DNA of 64,000 nt, from contig CM040441.1 of NCBI GenBank assembly GCA_022749755.1, positions 19,283,475 through 19,347,474 on the forward strand, written 5' to 3'. Position numbers and translations under genes: made by a program. Origin of the DNA: Azadirachta indica (lineage: Eukaryota > Streptophyta > Magnoliopsida > Sapindales > Meliaceae). The notes below the pieces were generated by a model that made no database searches, was not told the origin of the DNA, and saw only the letters and a program-made list of their open reading frames with translations. Below are positions 57,791-64,000 of this stretch, piece after piece. Each line of letters begins with the position of its first letter. The stretch's first letter is position 1.

Positions 57791-59221
57791 ACGAACTTTT
57801 TTTTCTTAAAGTGCTATAAATTTAAAAAAAAAAAGTATACATCTAGCAAACTTTGTTATTGAACTATAGCGACAATATATATTAAATTTGTACTTCCACT
57901 TTTTTCTTAGAAAAATTGAAATATAGAATTTTTATTTTAAGTGAAAAATCATATAATTAAAATTTTCAAGATAATAATAAAATGTTTTAAAATAATAATG
58001 AACATATTATATTTTCTTATTTTTTAAAAGAATTAAGTAATTTTTAATTTTAAGATAGGGATCACATATATATAGCAAAATATATTTAGTTTTATTGATG
58101 CTAATATAGATATGCACGATTAATATGGATGGTGTAAACGAAGTCAAAATTCTAAAAATATTAAAAATATAATGTAATTATTCTAAATCAAATATTAAAA
58201 ATAAACTTGCGAGTCAAAACATATTGAATACGCAATAACTTACAATACAAATATATACAATTTAAAAGAGTTAAATCACAAGCATACCACATTTTACATT
58301 TTTAGTTTGGATCATACAAAATGACCAAAACAAAGTTATTTATCTATGAATATATAATTCTATATACGTACTACCCAAAAACTCAAACAAAATATACTAA
58401 GTTAAAGCACATTACAAAAATTGAGATGGTAATGTACTATAAATTTTCTTCATTGACTAGCAATTAATCTCCATATTGAATTATACATTAACATCTTCTT
58501 CATACCTGCAAATACTAATTAATTGAAGCAAAAAGTAAAATAGGAATATTTATGAGCTTTTCTTTTAAAGCCAATTTTTGCAACATACAAATTCCAACGA
58601 AGAAGAAAAAGAAAGATAGGCACACATGAGCAATTTCTAATTAATTCTAAGACAATTAAAATTAGTGGAAAGATGATAAAAAACTTGGTCTATCTGTTTG
58701 GAAGCTTTACACCATGATGCCTATGTAATGCTCCAAATTCTTATTTTAAATGGAATACATATGTTGCATATTTCGATTTTATATCATGAGAATATAAAAG
58801 TTTAGAATTATAAGGTACATATATTTATTTTTATTTTTACTTTTCAAGAGACTTTATTAGGAAGAATATGTTTTGATTTCAAAAGAATAAAATTATTGGG
58901 TAATATAAATTTTGTTGTAGGTGAAAGTTATAAAAAGAGAAGTTAAAGGATTTGATTGAAATTTGGAAGGCTAGGTGTCGTTTCATTTTAACTGATTTAG
59001 GGATGTTATCATTAGACAGCACATGTACGTAGTAGGTGTTGTAATATATATATATATATATAATAAAGGGAATGGTTTATGGCGGTGGTAAACTTATATG
59101 AATATATGCTTTCGCAATTGGAAACTCAGGGCAGGAAACGAAATCAGGAAGGAAAGGAAAGGGAAGAAAGGAAAAAGAAAGGAGGAGGTGATTGGGAGGA
59201 GAAGGATAAACCAACAGAGCT
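57791..59221. other. AT-rich intergenic
   Basis: No coding. Includes an (AT)n run at about 59046-59062 and a purine-rich tract (59130-59200) just before the duplicated gypsy block. The right edge of the Tat-like element is placed near 57790 by loss of similarity only. Confidence 0.4.
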
Positions 59222-60231
59222 ATAAAAATTATCACGCGTATGTTAGGTAGGTATTTATATGCATTTGGTGGATTTTGATTTTAAAACTGAAAAGTAGGGT
59301 GTTTAATTACAGTTGATGTTTTGATAAATGCGTATGAAATTCATGAATCACCACTTGTTGATCCAATTAATTGATTTTGGAATCGAAATTAAATAATAAC
59401 TTTCATATGAACGTTAAATTTACAAATATAGTGAGGAAATTGTATCAACACGTATTTTATTTTTTATAAATATAAAGTTTGTATGGAAATATTGTGAAAT
59501 GAATTGATAAACGAGAATATGATGACCATGGTTATTGTTGTGACCTGGTACTGGTGTTTAGGGCGACCGTCCCTGCGAATAATGCCTCTAAAGATCATTT
59601 TGTATGGGATGACGATCCCTGATAAAAATGCCCATAATGTGCGTATAGCTAGTTTTTGGGATGATTGTCCTTTGGAACAATGCTCGTAAAGTACACAAGC
59701 ACAAAATTTATGAAATTTTTTTTTAATAGAATTATGTGTTTTATGTTGTTTATATGAATATTGAAACTGAAATTTTAATTTAATGTTCTGCTATGCTCTT
59801 TGTTGGAAATTAAAAAGTGTTTTATGTCCAAACTTATTTATTACAAATTTTAAAACTGCCTTTGTATATAAATATTTATTAAGCACTAGCTCATCCCTAC
59901 TTTTTAGGTTTAAGCAATGCTAGAGATTTGGAAGTAGAAGACAAAGGATACTCTAGGACCAAGATTTTGCTACTTTTGAACCTATGTGTAATTATAGAAG
60001 CAGGATTTTACAATGTATGGTTTTGATGTAATTTTCATTCTTGTACTTGGATTTTAAAGGTCATAAGACTGATTATATTTTGTTAAAAAATAAAATGAAG
60101 CAGTTGATGTTTAATTTTATTGGAAGTGTTTAGAGTGAAATTTTAAAGCTTACAACAGTACATATTTGACGTATATCATATTATATTGGAAATTCTATTG
60201 AAATTTCTTAGAATTAGGGATGTTACAGCCT
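59222..60231. repeat. LTR-like block, copy 2
   Basis: Partner of 15224-16195; ends 'agggatgttaca'. The small frame near 59504 is interrupted relative to copy 1, arguing against a real protein. Confidence 0.45.
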
Positions 60232-61239
60232 AGAAGTGTAGGATAACCTATACGCCACTCTTGCGCATGTTATCAAGATCCTCCTTTGTCTTTAACTCTA
60301 TAACAGAGCCACTCATTCTTGTAGAAGAAATACATATTCTTTATAATACTTAAAATCATTTTATCGTCCTTACTTTGGCAAATACGGGTGCTAATCTATC
60401 TGTTAAATCAAAGACCATCAATGTATAAGCATGACTGCATATTCCCATACATAGATTCAATTTATGTTACTTCTATCCCTTTATCCATGTTCAAAAGTTG
60501 AATATCACTTATTCAATTTCGTCACTTGCCAATAAAAAATGTAAGTAATTTTTTCAATTGAATCACTCATTCACGAATAAATTAATCTTGTTGTAACGTT
60601 AAAGATTTGAATCCATAAAATTCCAAACCTTAATTCTAGAATTAAACACGAGAATCAAATACAACAAAATAGAGCTTAGATTTCTTATATTTAGACGTAT
60701 TAATTAGAAACAATCAATTACAGGAGATGAGATGTCGACTATACATAGCTGCTTATGGCTTTAGGCCAAGGTAGCAAAAGAAAGTGAAGAGCAATGCATG
60801 AGAAATCATGGTGAAAATTTCAATGTCACTAGAAGCTCAAACATGTGTAAACAAATTGGTGAGTTACAACATAATAGAGGATTATCAAAGAAGGAGAAAA
60901 TAAAGACGAGAAAGTGCACATGAGAGGATGAGAAAAGATCCTACATATGGTTCATCAAAGTTGATTTAAGTCTATAAGGTAAGGTTTCGCATAGAGGGAA
61001 AAGTATTAGATGGGAAAAGATTTTACATAGCAAAGGAAAATTTGGCTAATTGTGAAAAAATGAAATAGTGGTGAAAGTTTTGAATGAGAAAACTATATCA
61101 TTTTAGTTGATGATACTAATCTCAAGAAACCTTAATACATGTTGTCCAATGTCAATGCTTCTTGTTACAGTTCCATTGCTCACACGAAAAGACCATTTCT
61201 ATGCATGTAACAATCTTGACACTTTCTCAAACGTATCAA

Positions 61240-61690
61240 GAACTTGGTATCAATTATAGCCAAATTCTTAGTAGTATAGAGAGAAACCAGTGGCGCTTTT
61301 TAGAGATATTTTGTAGGCCCATAATGTTTCATTAAGGTATACACTCTAGTCAATAGAATATTTATGTACCAACTTGTCAAAGACCTTTAGAAGTGCTTTG
61401 TTCATAGCCTCAGCTTGTCTATTTCTTTATAAGCAGTATGGTGTTAAGCGCTCAAGCTTGATGCGATAGTGCGTTTGGGTTGTCTCTATTTGTCTATTGA
61501 CAATAGAAGTGTTGTTATTTATAATAAGTCTGTAGTGTACCCATAATTGACATATCATGTACATTCCTTTATAAAATTAGCCATAATAGAATCGGTGGCA
61601 TTCTTAAAAGAGATTGCTTTTGTCTATTTAGTAATGTATTATGTTGTAACTAGAATCAATTATAGTTGCATGTTGGGGAACAGATTGGTT
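61240..61690 (-). pseudogene. Integrase fragment, copy 2
   Basis: Same degenerate integrase blocks as copy 1 (NETLWAYK-like near 61320), with stops. Confidence 0.55.
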
Positions 61691-62469
61691 GAGATCTAGC
61701 CCCTAGGTGTGGAAAGACCAAAGTAGGTTCATGTCTTGTAAGGTGGTATAACGGTATTGTAAGTTACTATTTCTTTTACATGGTAAGCTATTAGTATCCA
61801 GAGTCAATAAGCTTGTTGTAAAGCCTTCTCTCTTTTTAATGTTCTGTGCATTCTCCATCATGTATTCATGCATTGCGCTTTGTGCTTTTAGAGACTAAAA
61901 TATCTTAGAGTGTTGCCATTGATGCTTTTGTGAAACAAAATGCCTCACGAGGTATCACTTTGTTGTTCACCTTAATTTCTAAGCTTTTTTCTGAATTACA
62001 AAAAAGGTGTTATTTAAGAAGTATTGAATGCATGGTTCTTGCCAATCTTCTATAGAGGTAATGGCTAGATTCTCTTCTTAGGCTGATAAATAATAAATGC
62101 AAGTCGCTTATGTTGAGCTACCTTGTTGTTTCATGTCTAACCAAACGCATTTGACCATTATGTTTCATAGTATCTTTTTGTAAATAATTCTTTTGATTGA
62201 GGTGTAGTCTTTGATTTGTTTAAGATCAATAAACCTAGTTGGACATAAGAGTATCAACAATATATAATATTGCCAATTGTTGATTGGTATATTTCTATTG
62301 TTTTCGAGTTTAGGGTTTTTAAGACTTTGGGCTTTGTTTCTTCAAGATTGAGAAGCCAGCAATGTCTTCATTAAGCTCTACATCTGTTCCCAAGATGGTC
62401 AAGGTGTCAGCACACTTATTATGGTTTTTTCCAATGTGCGTATTTGTTACTGCTTCAAATTCCTTTAAC

Positions 62470-62750
62470 AATTGGTGGACGAATGTTTTGTATGGTGCTA
62501 ATGCTAACTCTTTAAACTGCCCTTTGATTTATTCAATGACTAATATAAAGCCCCCTATTATCTTTGTCTTCTTAGCTCTCATATCTAAAACTATGTGAAG
62601 GCCAACAATTACTGCCTCATGCTCTACCATATTGTTTGTACATGGAAAATCGAGTTTGAATGAAATTTTTGTCCGTTAAGATTGAATATCACCAAGCTAC
62701 CTCCACTAATTATGGATACTGCTAATCCATCAAAATATAAACTCCATGAC
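62470..62750 (-). pseudogene. RNase H fragment, copy 2
   Basis: Reads LYFDGLAVSIISGGSLVIFN and after a shift a VEHEAVIVGLHIVLDMRAKK-like stretch. It shares the same shift as copy 1, so the decay began before duplication. Confidence 0.75.
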
Positions 62751-63329
62751 ACTTTTTCTAGCAAACCTCAGGTATTTCTTTAATAAGGTCGTTGTCCTTT
62801 TAAGTGGAAAAGATAAATATTATATATACTATTGCCTAGCCTTTAATCACGTTGGGTGTTATACAGGTAGTGTCCAATTTCACTAATATGAGTAGATATT
62901 GTGCCAACATATCAAACAAAATCGTTCTAATTAGGAGATGTTGTATGAGATTAGCTTTGACATCACATATAGCAAATGTACTAAGAAATAATGTTATAAC
63001 CTCTACGAAGCATATACTAGAGCTAGGCATGTATAGTAAGGATATAGACTTCATGCTTTGGTATTTGGTAATCACCTACTCATATAGTATATTGGATTCT
63101 CTTGGTTATCTTTGCCCTATTGAGCTAGTAGGATTCTTATGGTAATAAATGTTGTAACTAGGCACACACATAATTGTTTTCCTCAAATAAATGCCTTCAT
63201 GGTAAGTAGGTTTAAGACCATATGTAGGATCTTCTTGAAGAGTACTCCTCTTGTTGTGTTCCCCAATCAAATCTTGCATTTTTCTTGAGTAGGTTGTATG
63301 CACATAGTGCAATAAGTCCTGGTTTGAAC

Positions 63330-64000
63330 TTATGGATATAAAACATGTGGCCTATCAAGCTTTTTAATTCTTTAAGGTTTACAAAAGTTGTTATAAAGAT
63401 AATATTTTGTACTTTTGTAAAATTGATGTTGATATGTCTCTAGTAAGAAACCCAAGAATTTTCTTACCAAAACTCTAAATGCACAATTCTTAGGATTTAT
63501 TTTGAGGTTATATATAGGACAATGTAAGAAGTATGCTTCCTTATGGCAAATTTCATAATAAGGTCATCCATAAAATCTTTAACTCTTTCCTCATCCTGTT
63601 ATGGAATACTATCATCATGGCTCATTGACATAAAGCTTCTATATTTTTTAGGCCAAAAGGCATGACTATATACTAAAAGTTACCTATCAATATTTTAACT
63701 GTTTTGATTTGGTTGTATCTACTAAATTTGTCCATAAATCAGAACATGCCTTATCTAGAAGTTGAGTGTATCAGAATTTCCATATTTAAAATAAGAATTC
63801 ATCCTTCCAACAAACTTTATGGAGATCATAAAATTCAACACAAATTCGAATTTGTTCATTCCTTTTTTTTTTTTTGTTTGACAAGCATAAAATTGGCTAG
63901 CCAAGTAGGATGCTTGATAGGTTTAATAAAACTTGCATCTATGACTTCATGCATTTCCTCTTTAAACTTCTCCTCTAATTCCAAGTTAAAGTTTTTGCTT
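63330..64000 (-). pseudogene. Reverse transcriptase, copy 2 (more complete)
   Basis: From the window edge downward: KTLTWNWRR-like start, IKPIKHPTWLAN-like entry motif with substitutions, MDKFSRYNQIKT (family MDGFSGYNQI), IVMPFGLKN (MPFGLKN box), and LKSLIGHMFYIHKF at 63330-63370. Stops and shifts interrupt all parts. Confidence 0.8.

Larger units (their letters stand above)
59222..64000 (-). mobile_element. Tat/Ogre-like gypsy element, duplication copy 2 (runs off window)
   Basis: Parallel to 15224-19800 in the same orientation. Compared with copy 1 it lacks about 115 bases near 62146 and about 50 bases near 61090, and keeps about 445 bases of RT (63385-63828). Starts at the same internal point as copy 1 ('ataaaaattatcacgcg'). 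Continues beyond the window. Confidence 0.8.

Overview
This is a nuclear window from a eudicot plant. It is very AT-rich, has one intron-split housekeeping-type gene, and is otherwise dominated by degraded plant LTR retrotransposons (Athila-like and Tat/Ogre-like Ty3/gypsy, and Ty1/copia), non-autonomous DNA transposons and foldback MITEs. I see no rRNA, tRNA, CRISPR or bacterial operon signals. The species cannot be fixed from the sequence alone.

Layout. 1-1520 is one copy of a dispersed repeat (second copy at 36262-37925). 1900-3880 is a decayed TE gene with a plant 'gypsy-type transposon' domain. 4160-5640 is a reverse-strand Ty1/copia fragment (gag, protease, pre-integrase). 5715-15219 is an old Athila-like Ty3/gypsy element on the + strand with LTR remnants, a tRNA-Asp primer site and a gag-pol full of stops. 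Between pol and the 3' LTR it carries two open frames: an unknown 118-residue basic protein and an intact, intronless homologue of the cytokinin-activating enzyme LOG. 15224-22440 is a reverse-strand Tat/Ogre-like gypsy relic; its first 4.6 kb is duplicated at 59222-64000.

23668-27060 is the upstream region of a BAHD acyltransferase pseudogene (27147-28443). The same upstream region recurs at 43705-46236 without the gene. Different transposons sit in the two copies, so each copy serves as the empty site for insertions in the other. 28966-30263 is a Mutator-like element with a perfect 9-bp target duplication. 30856-35640 is an old tandem duplication expanded by insertions.

38428-42883 is the one gene that looks functional: a five-exon isocitrate lyase/PEP-mutase superfamily gene. 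It is of the petal-death-protein or 'carboxyvinyl-carboxyphosphonate phosphorylmutase' type and retains the DGDxGYG and KxCGH motifs.

46237-57790 is a second Tat-like gypsy (+ strand). It is split by a complete 4.7-kb Ty1/copia insertion (49870-54581) with a perfect 5-bp target duplication, a tRNA-iMet primer site and a polypurine tract.

The most unusual item is the LOG-like gene inside the Athila-like element. Its frame is open for 216 codons, while the adjacent gag-pol has many nonsense changes. Two signature LOG positions are nevertheless altered.
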